Origin: Gonatopus flavifemur
Taxonomy: Eukaryota > Arthropoda > Insecta > Hymenoptera > Dryinidae
Reading direction: 5' to 3'
Assembly: GCA_018340375.1 (NCBI GenBank)
Contig: JAFFJZ010000014.1
Span: forward strand, 7,192,001 to 7,256,000
DNA: 64,000 bases
Below, in pieces: positions 32,309-44,164 of the stretch (positions within the stretch are counted from its first letter, which is position 1; every line of letters starts with the position of its first letter). Below the pieces are notes generated by a model. It was given only the letters and a program-made list of their open reading frames with translations, did not search any database and was not told where the DNA came from. The translations under genes were made by a program, and so were the position numbers.

Positions 32309-34449
32309 TTTTTGGTAGCAGAGCGTGGTTTGCTACAAATACCACCGAAAGTTTGGTGTTTGTGAAGTTTTTGTTCGTAAGTGAAAAACGAACGCATCGG
32401 ATCGAGTTTTGTACTGGACGCTTATGTAGGCAAGGAGTTCAATTGTTCAACGGATTCCACAGCTTGACGAAGACAAGAAGTGTATTCGGTACGAGAGGAA
32501 GCCCATACAAGAAGAAATTCATTGCTGAAATTTCCACCTTGGCTGCAACGGATCAATGCTGATTTGCCGAGGGAAAGGGAAATTTATTGTTGAAGTCCTC
32601 TTCTGCTGGACGAGCCGTTGCTGTTACGCTAGAAATAGAAAAGGAAAATTACAACTAAAGGTTTTTCTGTTGTTACGCTGGCGCATGCTGCTGACTGCTG
32701 GTATTCTTCGAATGTTTATATGGGCATTCGACATCGAAGACGATTTTTTGGTTTGGGAAGGTGCTTGCTGCGGTTTCCGACGCTCGGCGAGGTCAACGGG
32801 AAATCGACAGAACTCTGCGGAAAACCTGAGGGAAAATCGTCATCGTTTTGCTGCTTGGACGTTTGTCGTCACGTATGCTGTTTCGTCGTCGTTGTCGCTG
32901 GTCGCAAGTACCTCGATTGAAATCGAGCTCTTATATTTTCGAATTTTGATTTTTTGATTTTAAATATCATAAATTTGTACGCAACCAATAATTTTCTTAT
33001 CGATTTGAATTCATTTGATAATTCGAATTAGTATGAAATATTTCATCTCCGGTAGCATTGAGTTATAGTTTCATATCCAGGTCATTTCCGACCTTGCTGA
33101 TACATAAACCGCGTGTATTTACTTATTTTCTTGTCGCTAAGTGGAATACAAAGGATTTCAAACGTTCACTCGAATACGGAGGGAAAGTCTTCTATATCGG
33201 TGACATTCCTTAAAGTCAATTCGATATTCAATCGTGATATTATTTCGTATAATATTCGAAGCAAAAGAGAAGATTTGTTTCATTTGGATTCAGAAATTGC
33301 GACCATCTGTGTCTTTATTCTCCCGATTCGATATATGTTTTGTATAAATATGCTGTATTAATTTCAATTTGCATGTTATTTGACAAGATGAAATTTGGAA
33401 ACGTTATACTGTATAATTTTATATAGTTTTTTCATACTGCGTTTTGCGCTGATTAATGGAATTTATGATGATATTTGCTCCTCATTATGTTGTGTTTTCG
33501 CTATATATATTGAAATCTTGATTTCTGAATTGAAATTACGGGTTTTGTCTATTAAAGATGGAAAGTGTTGTTTAAGATATCTGACGTGTCTTGAATTTGA
33601 AAATTGAAATGTTCAATGAGCTTCCACGGTAGTTGAATTCTTGATTTACGCGTTATCTTTTCTAATAAGTTCGTCAAAATCATTGCAAGAGATATTCAAG
33701 ATTCTACCTGATTTTGATATATGTGCACTATATCAGTATTCTGTTAGAGAAAAAAAAAATGGCAAAAATATAAAATAGCATTGATATGCATATATAAACA
33801 GGTGCTAATCAAATGTCAACATTTTTACATTAACGTTTTTTGAAGATATTACAATTCATTATTTTGTGTGCAGTTTTTGTCTATCAAGTTTTTTTGTTGT
33901 TGTTTGAATGCACTGCTTCATAATTTGCTTTAGCCACTTGAATTTGCTACACATTCGAGCCATAATAAGATGATGTCTTGAACGACAAGTGTTACTCAAC
34001 GAGTGATTTTTGCAAACAGTATTGAGCTATTATATAGTGCTTCTATATTTATGCACCAGAATGGACTTAAGTCTTCCATCGCGGGTTTTTTTTTGCGAAT
34101 AGTTTTGCGTTCACCTCTCAGGGCGCTTGCTTGACTCTGAGGAGTCACTCAGTTGAACGGCTCCGTATATGCTTCGTTTCAACAATACGTTTATTGATAA
34201 TGTAGATGTTATTACGAGTCTATTGTCCAGTTTGTAACTTTCCGGTGCCAACGTTGAGTTTCTACTGTATGACACCGCCCTTTGCCTTCATTCACATGGT
34301 TCTTTCCTGTTATTTATATGTACATAGTTACGTTTTCTCTGCATTTATATTGTGAGCACAGGCCATTTCGCAGGGTGGGTACTTGCTGATATCTCAGTTG
34401 GAGAAGTAGTATTTGCTTTGAGCTCGGGTCTTGCTGGTTCCCTATAGAC
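32309..34449. other. 2.1-kb leader between LTR and gag
   Basis: No known domain. This leader is long for a BEL/Pao element, where gag usually begins a few hundred bases after the LTR. It could be a genuine leader, an intron-containing region or a later insertion; I see no terminal repeats that would mark an insertion. Short open frames in 32230-32957 have no recognisable motif. Confidence 0.5.
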
Positions 34450-37400
34450 ATGTCAGTACCAGTTGTTCCAGATTTGCCTAGAATTTTGAGGGAGCAGGCG
34501 TCTCTCCAAGGTAGGATCGAGCGCTCTTTCACAAATTTGAAAAAGGAGGGCCCTGCGGGTCGGACTTTGAGAGTTTGCTATTCCAGATTTCAAAACCTCC
34601 ATAACAATTGGTCTCGTTTTGAAGAGAACCATTATAAGCTCCTTGCTTTCCAAGGTTCACTCGAAGACCAGCCCTATTTTGCTGAGGAGCTATTCGACTC
34701 AACGGAGCAAGTCTATCTCCGGAGATGCGGAGATTTTCAAGGCTTTTTAGATTCTATCTCTCCTCCGTCCACCTCAACAGCCCCTCCTCCTGCTGGCGCT
34801 GCTGCTGGTGCTCCGGGATCAGGCAACAGACTCTCCCGCACTGACGATGAAGCTGAAAGGCTGCCTACGATCTCGCTATCGAAATTTGAAGGGGATTCCA
34901 GGGGATGGGAGTCCTTTATGGATATTTTTAACATTCTGGTTGCTAATAAAGCTTATATTTCCAACGTCACTAAACTTCATCATCTCAAGACTTGTCTCGA
35001 GGGTGAAGTCGCGCAACTCATATCCTCGTATTCGACTACGGGAGATAATTTGACCTCCGCTTAGGACTGCTTGAAAGACAGATACGAGGATTTAAGTAAA
35101 ATCATTCTTTCCCATATTTCCGCTATCTATACGCTCAAACCCATGAAGTCTGAAGCTGCGGCTGAAATCAGACGGATTCTCAATGGGGTTCGAACGCCTC
35201 TTGCAGCTTTGAAGGCGCTTAAAATTAGAACCGTGTTCAACGGTTCCGCTAGATGTGCTGATGGTACATCCATCAATGACTCACTGCTCTGTGGACCCAA
35301 TTTGCTGCCTGATCTGACCGAGGTTATCTGGCGTTGGCGTCAATTTCGATATGTGTTTGTCGCCGACATCAAGCAGATGTTCCAACAAATTGAGGTGCAT
35401 CCTAATCATCAGGCCTATCAAGGCATCCTTTGGCGGCAGAACACTGATGAACCCGTGCAAGCTTCGCTGCCTCAAACAGTCACGTACGGGATGGTGTCGA
35501 GTCCATCTCTTGCGATGAGGGTGTTGCGACGGTAAGCGGATGATGAGCAGAAGGACTACCCTCTCGGGGCCGAAATACTTCGGCATGATGCATATATGGA
35601 TGATATGCCTTCGGGTGGTCATAGCATGGATGAGGTTTTGCTGAAGCAAAGTCAGCTCATTGGAATTTGCAAGGTGGGTGGCTTCGCGCTCCACAAGTGG
35701 CTGGCCAATGATGTCAGATTGCTGGAAGCAACTGGGGGGGAGGATGTTCAGGTAGTGAGGTCTCTGGGTGAGGTATGTGGTGTTTTGGGCTTGACCTGGG
35801 ACCCTGTGAATGATCAGTTCTTGTTTAGGATAGGTAACTTAGAGGAAAGGGAATCCTGGACTGAGAGGGTGGTTTTGTCCAAGGTGGCAGGGATTTTTGA
35901 CCCACTAGGCTGGGTGGCCCCTGTGGTTGTTGCGGCCGAGATTTATCTGCAACAGCTGTGGTTGTCGAAACTGGATCGAGACAGTGAGTTGCCTGCTGAT
36001 TTGCGCCAGCAGTGGCTGAAATGGTATAGCAGTCTCCCGATTCTCAATAACGTTAGGGTTGACCGTTGGCTGGATTATCTTCCCGGAGCCAGGGTAGAAG
36101 TCCATGGGTTTTCCGACGCGTCTTCGTTGGCTTACGGCGCGGTGCTGTATTTGCGCGTAATACACCACCATCAGATAGCTGTGCATATGCTGCAGGCTAA
36201 GACTAGAGTGGCTCCGATTAAGACGACGATAACAATACCTCGGCTGGAATTGTGTGCTGCCGTCTTGTTGGCACAGCTGGCCAAGAGAACTGAGGATTCT
36301 CTTGGAATCGGAGTGCACTCGACACATCTGTGGACAGACTCGATGGATGTCCTGTATTGGCTACGATCCCACCCTTCAAGGTGGCCCGTATTTATAGCCA
36401 ACAGGTGTGCCAAGATTCATGCTGGCCAACCCAGCGCTCATTGGAGGCACGTTAAATCGACAGATAATCCCGCTGACTGTGCGTCCAGGGGTATCAGCCC
36501 TGAGGTTTTATTAGATCACGCTTTATGGTGGAAAGGCCCCAGGTGGCTTTCGGGGACCGAAGGTTTGCCTGAGCCTTTCGTGAGTAGCGTGGATCCACCG
36601 GTGGCTAAGCTCGCTTCATTAGTTGTCAGTTATGGTGCTGGGGACAAGCCACCTGGAGTCTGGGAATTGCTTGACAGGTCCTCTTCGTATCCGAAATTGG
36701 CTAGGGTAACTGCTTATGTGTTGCGCTCCATTAGCTGTTTGGCCGAGGAAGTCGAGCCAGCCTCGCTAGGCCAATCCAAGCTGTTCACTTACAGCTGGTT
36801 CAGGATCGCGGGTTCTTGTTTTTGTCACGCAGCGCTCTCATTACGCTGCAGAAATCCGGATGATGTCCAAAGATGAGTTGCCAAAATCTAACGTCATCGC
36901 TAAATTGGATCCGTTTGAAGACGAGGGTTTATGGCGAGTAGGTGGAAGGCTTCAAAGTTCTTGGTTGTGCTACGATGAGAAACATCCGTTCATTTTGCCT
37001 TACGTGGCTCGCCTTGCTCATCTCCTGGCCAAGCATAGCCATGTTAGAACGCTTCATGGTGGCATTAGGCTTACGCTGGTGACCATGCACCAAGAATACT
37101 GGGTGGTGCGCGGGGGCCAGTTGGTACGTTCAGTGAATCATAAATGTTCCCCGTGCACAAGGTTCAGGGGTAGTACAGCGTATCAAAAGTTGGGCTCACT
37201 GCCTCAGGTGAGAACAAGACCGAGCCGACCGTTCTCTAATGCTGGGGTGGATTATGCTGGTCCTTATCAAATCCGATGCTCCCCGGGCAGAGGAGTTAAG
37301 TCCTATAAGGGCTATATAGCTATTTTTATATGTCTCGCTACGAAGGCCGTTCATCTCGAGTTGGTTTCTGGCTACGATAGCAAGGGGTTCATCGCTGCTT

Positions 37401-38152
37401 TCCGGCGTTCCACTACGCGTGGAGGCCATTGCTCGGTTTTATCTAGCGACCGGGTACCACGTTTGTGGGTGCCGATCGAGAGCTTAGGGATATGTACAGC
37501 AAGTCGTCAGCTTTCTCGCGGAATTTGTCTACCGCACTAGAATCCCAGGGTACATCATGGCGGTTCAATCCTCCTGGTGCGCCTCATTTTGGGGGTATTT
37601 GGGAGGCTGCTGTCGAATCCACGAAGCACCACCTGCGCCGAGTGGTCGGAGAGAGTACTCCAACTTTTGAGGAATTCTAAACGCTTCTCGCACAAACAGA
37701 GGCTTGCCTTAATTCGCGTCCTCTGCTTCCTCCCTCTAGCGACCCTTCAGATACCACGATTCTAACTCCCGCTCATTTTTTGATTGGGTCAACTTCATTT
37801 TTGCTGCCAGAGCCTTGCCTCTTAGGGGAAAATATTGCTCCGTTGAAGCGATGGAAGTTTCTTCAGCAAATGCTTCAGGATTGGTGGAGGAGCTGGTCGC
37901 ACGAGTATCTGCAGTCTTTGCAGACTTGATATAAATGGACCACTTCCCAACCCGCTATCAGCGTTGATGATTTAGTGTTGGTGTCAAGCGAAACATCTCC
38001 TCCTGCGAAGTGGCCTATTGCGAGGGTTGTCGAGATTTACCCCGGTCCTGACGGGTTAATTAGGGTAGTGAAGGTACGCACCTGTGACTCGGAGTTGAAG
38101 CGGCCGATTCATAAACTTGTCCCACTACCGAGACCGGATACAGGAACTTAAC
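34450..38152 (+). pseudogene. BEL/Pao gag-pol polyprotein, internally deleted
   Basis: Starts MSVPVVPDLPRIL. The gag part (DUF1759-type) shows LPTISLSKFEGDSRGWESF and KLHHLKTCLEGEVAQLI, then stops at TAG 35062-35064 and continues in the same frame. After LAALKAL (about 35218) the sequence jumps to the RT at KIRTVFNGSAR, so the rest of gag, the zinc knuckles, the protease and the RT start are deleted. RT follows with FVADIKQMFQQI and the catalytic YMDD (35594-35605), with TAA at 35533-35535 just before. Then RNase H (VHGFSDASSLAYGAV; LWTDSMDVLYWL), a frameshift near 36790-36870, the integrase (CSPCTRF, AGVDYAGPY, ATKAVHLELV), another shift near 37430, PHFGGIWEAAVES, a TAA at 37678-37680 and a C-terminal DUF5641-like block. 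Gag and pol are in one frame up to 36790, as in many BEL/Pao elements. Confidence 0.93.
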
Positions 38153-38352
38153 TTTACTAGCCATCGGATCGCTTATATCAGCACTTTTTTAAATGCTTTC
38201 AGATTTGAGTTCTGTATGAAGGTTATTTCTGTTTTTGGTTATGATGCTACGACCCGCCTCCCGTTGGCGAAATGCATATAGTTTTCATGAACATCGTATT
38301 TTAGTGTTGATTCCGTTTTGAATATTGTACATCAAAACGAGGTGGGTGGAAA

Positions 38353-38735
38353 TGTTAGATTGCAAGCTTGAGTTATAAGCTATGTGCAACTCTTCACACG
38401 CCTGACGTCAGGCTATCGCGCTTGCATAGAGCAAGTCGCGCCTAACGAAGGGCACTACCGTGATTAGGATAATTCAAGTACTGTATCATCAACTGTGTAT
38501 CGACACACGATAGATTTATATGTACTTATAAGATGCGTGCGAGGGGCTATACCCCTCCTATATAATTTTGAGAGAAGAAGGGCAGCTCCTCTCGTACCAT
38601 GAAAGTGTACAAACGTTACAACACGGGCTGTATTTTGTGAGCGAAATGAACGACGCGTGTTCACAGATTAAAACGTGCTTGCTGGAAGTTTATTTATCCT
38701 TCTTCCTTCCATATTTGCCGCAAACTCGATCAACA
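38353..38735 (+). repeat. BEL/Pao 3' LTR
   Basis: Starts tgttagattgcaagc directly after the purine tract and ends gatcaaca before ATGAG. 383 bp, two bases longer than the 5' LTR. Confidence 0.93.
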
Positions 38736-38740
38736 ATGAG

Positions 38741-39794
38741 CTATGCATTTACGGGAAATTTCAATTGCATAACAATGAAATCCACGATGAAGATCAGTTC
38801 CTGAATATAAGTTTTAGTCTTTCACTGATTCCTGGCGAGTATAAGAGGGCTTCAAAAGTAATAACCTACATATATCAAAATGTTTATAAATTTGTTTCCT
38901 AATACCTGCAAACCAAGAGGGAACCTAATCTTATATTTGGAGTTCAATGTTAGGTGTACAAGTTCCTGAAATAACCACCTATTTCAAATTCGGATTCATC
39001 AAGTAACTGATGGAACAAATCAACGCAAATTTCACCCGCTTCTTCTGATGAAGTGCCCTTAACTATTTTTCAGAACAGAATATTCATAATAACCTGAGAT
39101 GTAACATTTTCCAATACATTTAGCGATTACAATATGTTATCATCACATGAAAAATCTTGAATTCCATCAATCCTAAAAAGTATTTCGTGGCTGTATCTAA
39201 GTTTAAAAATTGTCCAATGAAGATATGATGATAAGTTTTGGAATAGGATTGATTTATCACGTGTCCAATGTCTTCTAACTCTTCCATTCTTGTCATATGC
39301 AGATATCACCAGTAACAAGTCGAAAACAATAAACTACGATTGAGCACCACGTGACGCATTAAACATTTTGTTGCGCTCATTTTGAATGAAATCTGTGATT
39401 CGACCAATCACACACGAGTTACTGAAAATCACAATCTACGATGATGAATTGTGTTGAAAATACTGTCAATAATGACACATCAGAAATTTGATGAAAAATT
39501 ACAGTTTGAAAGTTCAAATTTCAAATATCCTTCATTCAAAGAATGGTTGGAATCAGTACAATATTTTGATTGGAACTAGTGATTTATTGGATTCATTTAT
39601 ATGTTTTTCAATAAATATTAATATTCTAATCATAAATTGTAATTTATATAAACGATGTTCACTATCTTCAAACATCGTATTTTCATTTGATAGATTTTTA
39701 TTGGTGATTATCTACTTCTCACAGCGATATCCTCGTTATGTGAATACAGATTGTACTTCTTGTTCTTTTTTGTTCTCAGTGTACGACCTATCCA
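38741..39794. other. unrecognised AT-rich sequence
   Basis: No supported gene or structured repeat. This is flanking sequence to the right of the retrotransposon. Confidence 0.4.
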
Positions 39795-40130
39795 CTTTCC
39801 GTTTCAGAAGATTCTGAATCGATTGATCTATATCCCACAGAGACAAATTTCTGAAATTTTTTGGTGAATTTTGGAGGTGCAGTTTTTGGAAAATGTTCCT
39901 CTCAAGTGCTATTCATTCTTCATTTCGAAAGATTCTGAATCGATCAGTCTATTTCCCACAGCAACAAGTTTCCGAAGTTTCTCCATCGATCTTACCCAGC
40001 ACTTTGTAAAATTTCAAATTTGAGGTCGAAAAACACCTCTCTTCCACGACCTACTCATTTTTTATGTCAGAAGATTCTGAATCGATTGGTTTATATTCCA
40101 CGGAAACGAATTTTTCAAATTCCCATCACG
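39795..40130. repeat. three diverged tandem units, ~120-135 bp
   Basis: agaagattctgaatcgattg followed by (g/a)tctatatcccacag recurs near 39808, 39927 and 40070, each time followed by a stretch ending aaattt. Confidence 0.75.
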
Positions 40131-40157
40131 ATGATTACAATAAATCGCACTTTGAGG

Positions 40158-40245
40158 GTGGTGTACTCATCTCGGAGATTGGCTGATGTGATAAAAGCCT
40201 TGACTCTCACTCGCAGAACCCGGGTTCGATCCCCACTGGGGGAAC
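40158..40245 (+). ncRNA. tRNA-derived sequence (Glu-like), pseudogene or SINE head
   Basis: Contains an internal-promoter B box (gggttcgatcc, 40222-40232) and, 15-20 bp before it, gactctcactc, which matches the anticodon region of an eukaryotic tRNA-Glu with a CTC anticodon. A weaker A-box candidate is at 40173-40192. Acceptor-stem pairing is poor, so this is not a functional tRNA gene. Confidence 0.5.
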
Positions 40246-41230
40246 CTTCTAATAATCGATTTCGGAACAGGTTTTCTTCCACTCAAAGTGTTTCTGGCCA
40301 AGCTCATTCAACATTTGTGGAAGTAAACTGTGAAGAAATTTTTTTTCAACCCAAAGTAATATTTTGTAAGATTTTTGAAACATGCGATTGTTACATTTTT
40401 TTCCGTACAGAATATCGCTGAAATGATCACATCACTATTTCAGAATGTCTCCAGAATGTTACCTCAATGATTTCAGCAATGTTTCAGAATATCTCTAGAA
40501 TGTTACAAAGATCGTGACATGAGACATCCTGCAGACATTCTGACAATCTTCTTGAGATATTTTCCAGAATATTACACATTCCGAATATAATATTCTGACA
40601 ATATTGCTGGGACATCCGGTGCTGTGTGGGTAATATGAAACATCTTTGATCCACTGTGTTGTTTGAGAGAGAAAAAATCGGAACAAAATTTTTCATCAGT
40701 ACGATTCTTTAGTAAAAAAAATCTCTCTGAATCTCTATATTTTGGGACATTCTCCAGAGAGACTCAGAGCGATTTCAGAGTTATTTGAAGGGAGTTAGAG
40801 ACTTGTCAGATAGTGATACATCTTGAATGTCTCCAATTTGCTGTGATTCTCTCGGAATTTTTCCAATGGGGATTTAGAAATTTTCCGAAATCTTTCTGAA
40901 TTGTTTTTAATTCATTCATTTATTGAGAGTTCAGAGCTTCCTTTGAATTTGAGTGAATTTTTCTGAATTCCTCTGAATCTTTCGGAAAAATACACCGCAC
41001 AATTTTTCCTAATTCGCTCCTGTCGAAAATGCCAGACAGAAACAGGCTGAACTGACAAAATCTGTACAGAAACAGGGAGGAAAAAGTCACCTGCACTGAG
41101 GAAAGTATACGGTAACGGTTACTAGGAAGAATAGTAATTTAGTAGTGAGACAGATATTTCAGAATTGCGATAAGACTATTCAAGATCAGATTGAATGTGA
41201 TAAACTGTTCACATCAACATGGAAACGGTA
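40246..41230. other. tandem-like 'ctctgaat' and 'cagaatgt' rich sequence
   Basis: 40435-40600 repeats cagaat(g/a)t(c/t)tc phrases and ends tgctgtgtgggt at 40620-40631, the same terminal motif seen at 21264 and (inverted) 52840. 40690-41000 is rich in ctctgaat; the same type of sequence returns at 42840-43010. No gene. Confidence 0.5.
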
Positions 41231-42584
41231 CACTGAGAAAAGAAATTGTTTTTTGTCAAGCGCGCCGGGAATTTGACAGGTATGCGGTTGAATCAACAGA
41301 ATAACGTTTGACATGAATTGCCCGTCATTTGGTACAAATATACACTTTTGGTTGAGTCAACCCCGCAGCGATATTGTAACTAAATAAGATGCGCGTTCCA
41401 ATCAATCGCTATGTCATTGATGGAAACACAACAAATTTTGAACGTATCATTCCCAGCAGTTGTTTCAATCACGTATTGAAGTAATCAAAATGCATGCAGG
41501 TGTAATTGGAAAGAATCAAAATTTGTGATAACATACTCATAAAATTGTTCCCAGTGAATTGGTCAATCGAACGAATATTCAATAAGTTTGGCTGAAAATT
41601 GGCGGACTTGAAACAACCTCATCAATGTGATCGCTGTTAATGTGTCATAAAATCTATTTCAACCAAAAAAAATGGATACAGATACAGATAAGTGTTCGTT
41701 GAATACAGAATTGTTTCCTATTTGTTGAGAAAAAACACCTGAATTCATGTAGAATGATATTATACGATTCATTTCGATTTACAAATTCGATATGAATTTT
41801 TATCCATTTTATGAGACATCATGTCAATTGTATTTCCTGGATCGAGTGAATCATATTTGGAACGGCATTTCTGGGTGGAAGTTATCAATTAGTCTCTATA
41901 GTTCAGTGGGTAGAGCGCTAGTCTACAAGACTAGGAGTTACGAGTTCGATTCTCGTCAACGGTGAAGCGAAATTTTTATTCCAGAATTCCTTCATAAAAC
42001 ATTGTTCAGCGAAAACATTTGATCAAGTAATCCATGCCTGACAGACGGAAGCAGCAAAAGGACTCCCACCAACAAAATGGGCGGAGATGAGAGATGACGA
42101 ATGGTGGTAGAGGAGCCAACAATCATTCTGACAACAGCACTAAAACGAATTTCAGAAAAATTGTGTGAATTCCATCGAAAAGCCCGGCTAAGGAATGATT
42201 TTTTTTTCTTCATTTGACCATTGTATTGAATTGCTCTAAGTTATTCAGCGAATAACTTATGGAATTGATGAATTCAAGTACGGTATTGATGTCAAGGCAT
42301 GTAACATCCAAACAAATGTTGAATATTGTAATTTAAAAGTGTTTTGATTCAATACAAATATGTTTTACGTCGTTTCAAAACAAAGAATCAATTGAATCAA
42401 GTTCTTAAGAATTACAATTAAATCCTCAAGATTTGGGTCAATTTCTCGCGGAATTGAGACAACTAATTTTCCAAACCCGCAAGGCAGTTCAATCAACTCC
42501 TAGATTGATTTCGCCGTATCTAAATGCGCGGCGGACTTGAGGCAACTGAAACTCGATTGAATCAAACCATCCTTTTTCTCAGTG
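41231..42584. mobile_element. TA-flanked TIR element, 1.35 kb
   Basis: Begins cactgagaaaag and ends cttttt-ctcagtg, with TA on each side (41229-41230 and 42585-42586). Subterminal sequences also correspond (gaatcaac / gttgaatc types, gcgcgcc…gcgcgg). No transposase frame; a tRNA-like unit lies in the middle (41892-41962). Confidence 0.65.
41892..41962 (+). ncRNA. tRNA-like sequence inside the TIR element
   Basis: gttcagtgggtagagcgc is a good A box/D-arm; ctagt-ctacaag-actag forms a perfect 5-bp anticodon stem with a 7-base loop; acgag-ttcgatt-ctcgt forms a perfect T arm with a B box. Only the acceptor stem fails to pair (gtctcta against caacggt). The loop would read ACA. A functional tRNA is unlikely, but the preserved stems are striking. 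Confidence 0.55.
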
Positions 42585-42698
42585 TAGGTTACCATAAGAA
42601 CGATCACCAAACCGCAAGTCATCTCTCAACTCCTATTCTAAAGTCGCGATGAGAACTGGAGCGTACTGTATCTCTCCTAAACTACCTGAAAGCCTCTG

Positions 42699-42813
42699 CA
42701 CAGTGAAAAATTCATCGTCATTGTGTAAAGTGTCAGCATTTATGTGTAGAATGTTCAATATTTTACACACAAATTTTCACACTTTACACAATAAAGAAAA
42801 ATGTTTTACTGTG
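42699..42813. mobile_element. hairpin MITE, ~115 bp
   Basis: Ends cacagtgaaaa and ttttactgtg, with long inner arms tcattgtgtaaagtgt / cactttacacaataa. Non-coding. Confidence 0.75.
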
Positions 42814-43013
42814 TGAAATCTTGAACCCAACATTCCACCGAATTTATTCTCCCCTGAATTGTTCTGAATTTCTCTGAATCCTTCCAAAAAGTTCGACACA
42901 TAATTTTTTCAAATTCAACAGTCTCTGAATTCTTTCGGATTCTCCTGAATCAGGATGAGTTGCTCTGAATTCCTCTGAATAATCCTGAATCTGAAGAGAT
43001 ATTTCATATTTTC

Positions 43014-43366
43014 TGAGACAGGATCACGTTGACATTTTATTGCAATTGTTAATTGATTCGATTTATAGATTGCGATCGAAAGCTAAATGCAAAAATGTAC
43101 ATCACAATTGAGAAACCAGGTTTCTATCTTGCATTACTTGTATGTGTTTGAAAAGTTCAATACTCATCTTTCATTGAGATGTTGATTGAAAATTATATTT
43201 TAATACATCAAAATTAAGGTGAATCAATCATCTTTCAGAGCAATATGTTTTGGATTCTTGATATACCAGTGATTCCAGCTCGTGACTAAGTAAATGAGCG
43301 AATAAAACAATGAATAAATGAATCAATAAATTAATATTCAAAAAATATACCCCAATAAAAATTTTT
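43014..43366. other. AT-rich sequence without recognised features
   Basis: No coding region, hairpin or tandem unit seen. Confidence 0.4.
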
Positions 43367-43562
43367 GGATCAGTCTAAAAGATATCTCAAAGAGATCTAA
43401 AAGATGTCTTACGCAACAAATTGAGATAAGTTTAAGACATCTTGTAGAAAGATAACTTTAAGATATCTAAAAGACATCTTGAAGGAAGACATTTTAAACA
43501 TATCTAAATTTGTTGCGTAAGACATTTTTTAGCTCTCTTTCAGGTATCTTTTGGAGTGATCC
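43367..43562. mobile_element. hairpin MITE of the AAGATGTCTT-rich group
   Basis: Imperfect palindrome with ends ggatcagtctaaaagatatc and its near complement at 43562, and an inner matched pair aagatgtcttacgcaacaaa / tttgttgcgtaagacatttt. It shares motifs with 11757-11995 and 52840-53982. Confidence 0.8.
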
Positions 43563-44059
43563 GGAATACTTCCATAAAAATTTTCATTGGGACGTAATAA
43601 AATAAACTTATATTACAAAAAGTATTTTGTGAAAATATTCTACTCGAGATAATATTGATTGGAAATGTGAATGATATGCTCCGTGAAATATATTTCCATA
43701 GACAAAAATACAAATATGCTAAAATATGCACTTTTTCATAAAATATACCAAAATATGCACGCATCTATGAAATATGCTCAAATGTGCACTAAAGTATAAA
43801 ATATGCAAAAATATGCTGTAACAAATGTGGCTTAAAAGGGTCATTTCGATCTGAAATGGATAAATATCAAAGCTATTTTTCCGTCAGATGCAGAATAAAA
43901 AATATACTGTTGCATGTTTCCGGTTGCCCTGGTTATGATAAAATTTACGCAGCAATAATGTAAGAACATTGCATGAATTCTATGTGAGAATCGGTCTCGT
44001 GATGTCCTCTGCATGAATCACCACTCCGTTACGGTCATCCACAAAAGCTGTCGAAAACC
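43563..44059. other. atatgc-rich sequence, no gene
   Basis: 43690-43830 repeats aatatgc(a/t)ca phrases similar to 27835-27985; otherwise unrecognised. Confidence 0.4.
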
Positions 44060-44164
44060 ATGGGGCGATTGCTGATTCATATGGAAACTTGTGTCTGAGG
44101 GTTTTTGAAGACGCTGATCACGAATCTGAGGTTAGTGTTTCAAAATGCAATATGGCGGAACCAA

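Larger units (their letters stand above)
31928..38735 (+). mobile_element. BEL/Pao LTR retrotransposon
   Basis: Two LTRs (31928-32308 and 38353-38735) starting TGTTAG, a 5-bp ATGAG duplication, a candidate primer site just inside the left LTR (tttttggtagcagagcg) and a purine tract before the right LTR (ggtgggtggaaa). Gag-pol order is gag, RT, RNase H, integrase, as in BEL/Pao. About 17 differences between the LTRs by eye (roughly 4-5%) indicate an insertion that is not recent. Confidence 0.95.

Noticed and set aside
32230..32957. Overlapping open frames in the BEL/Pao leader as an extra gene
   Set aside because: No recognisable domain; frames overlap the LTR end and each other.
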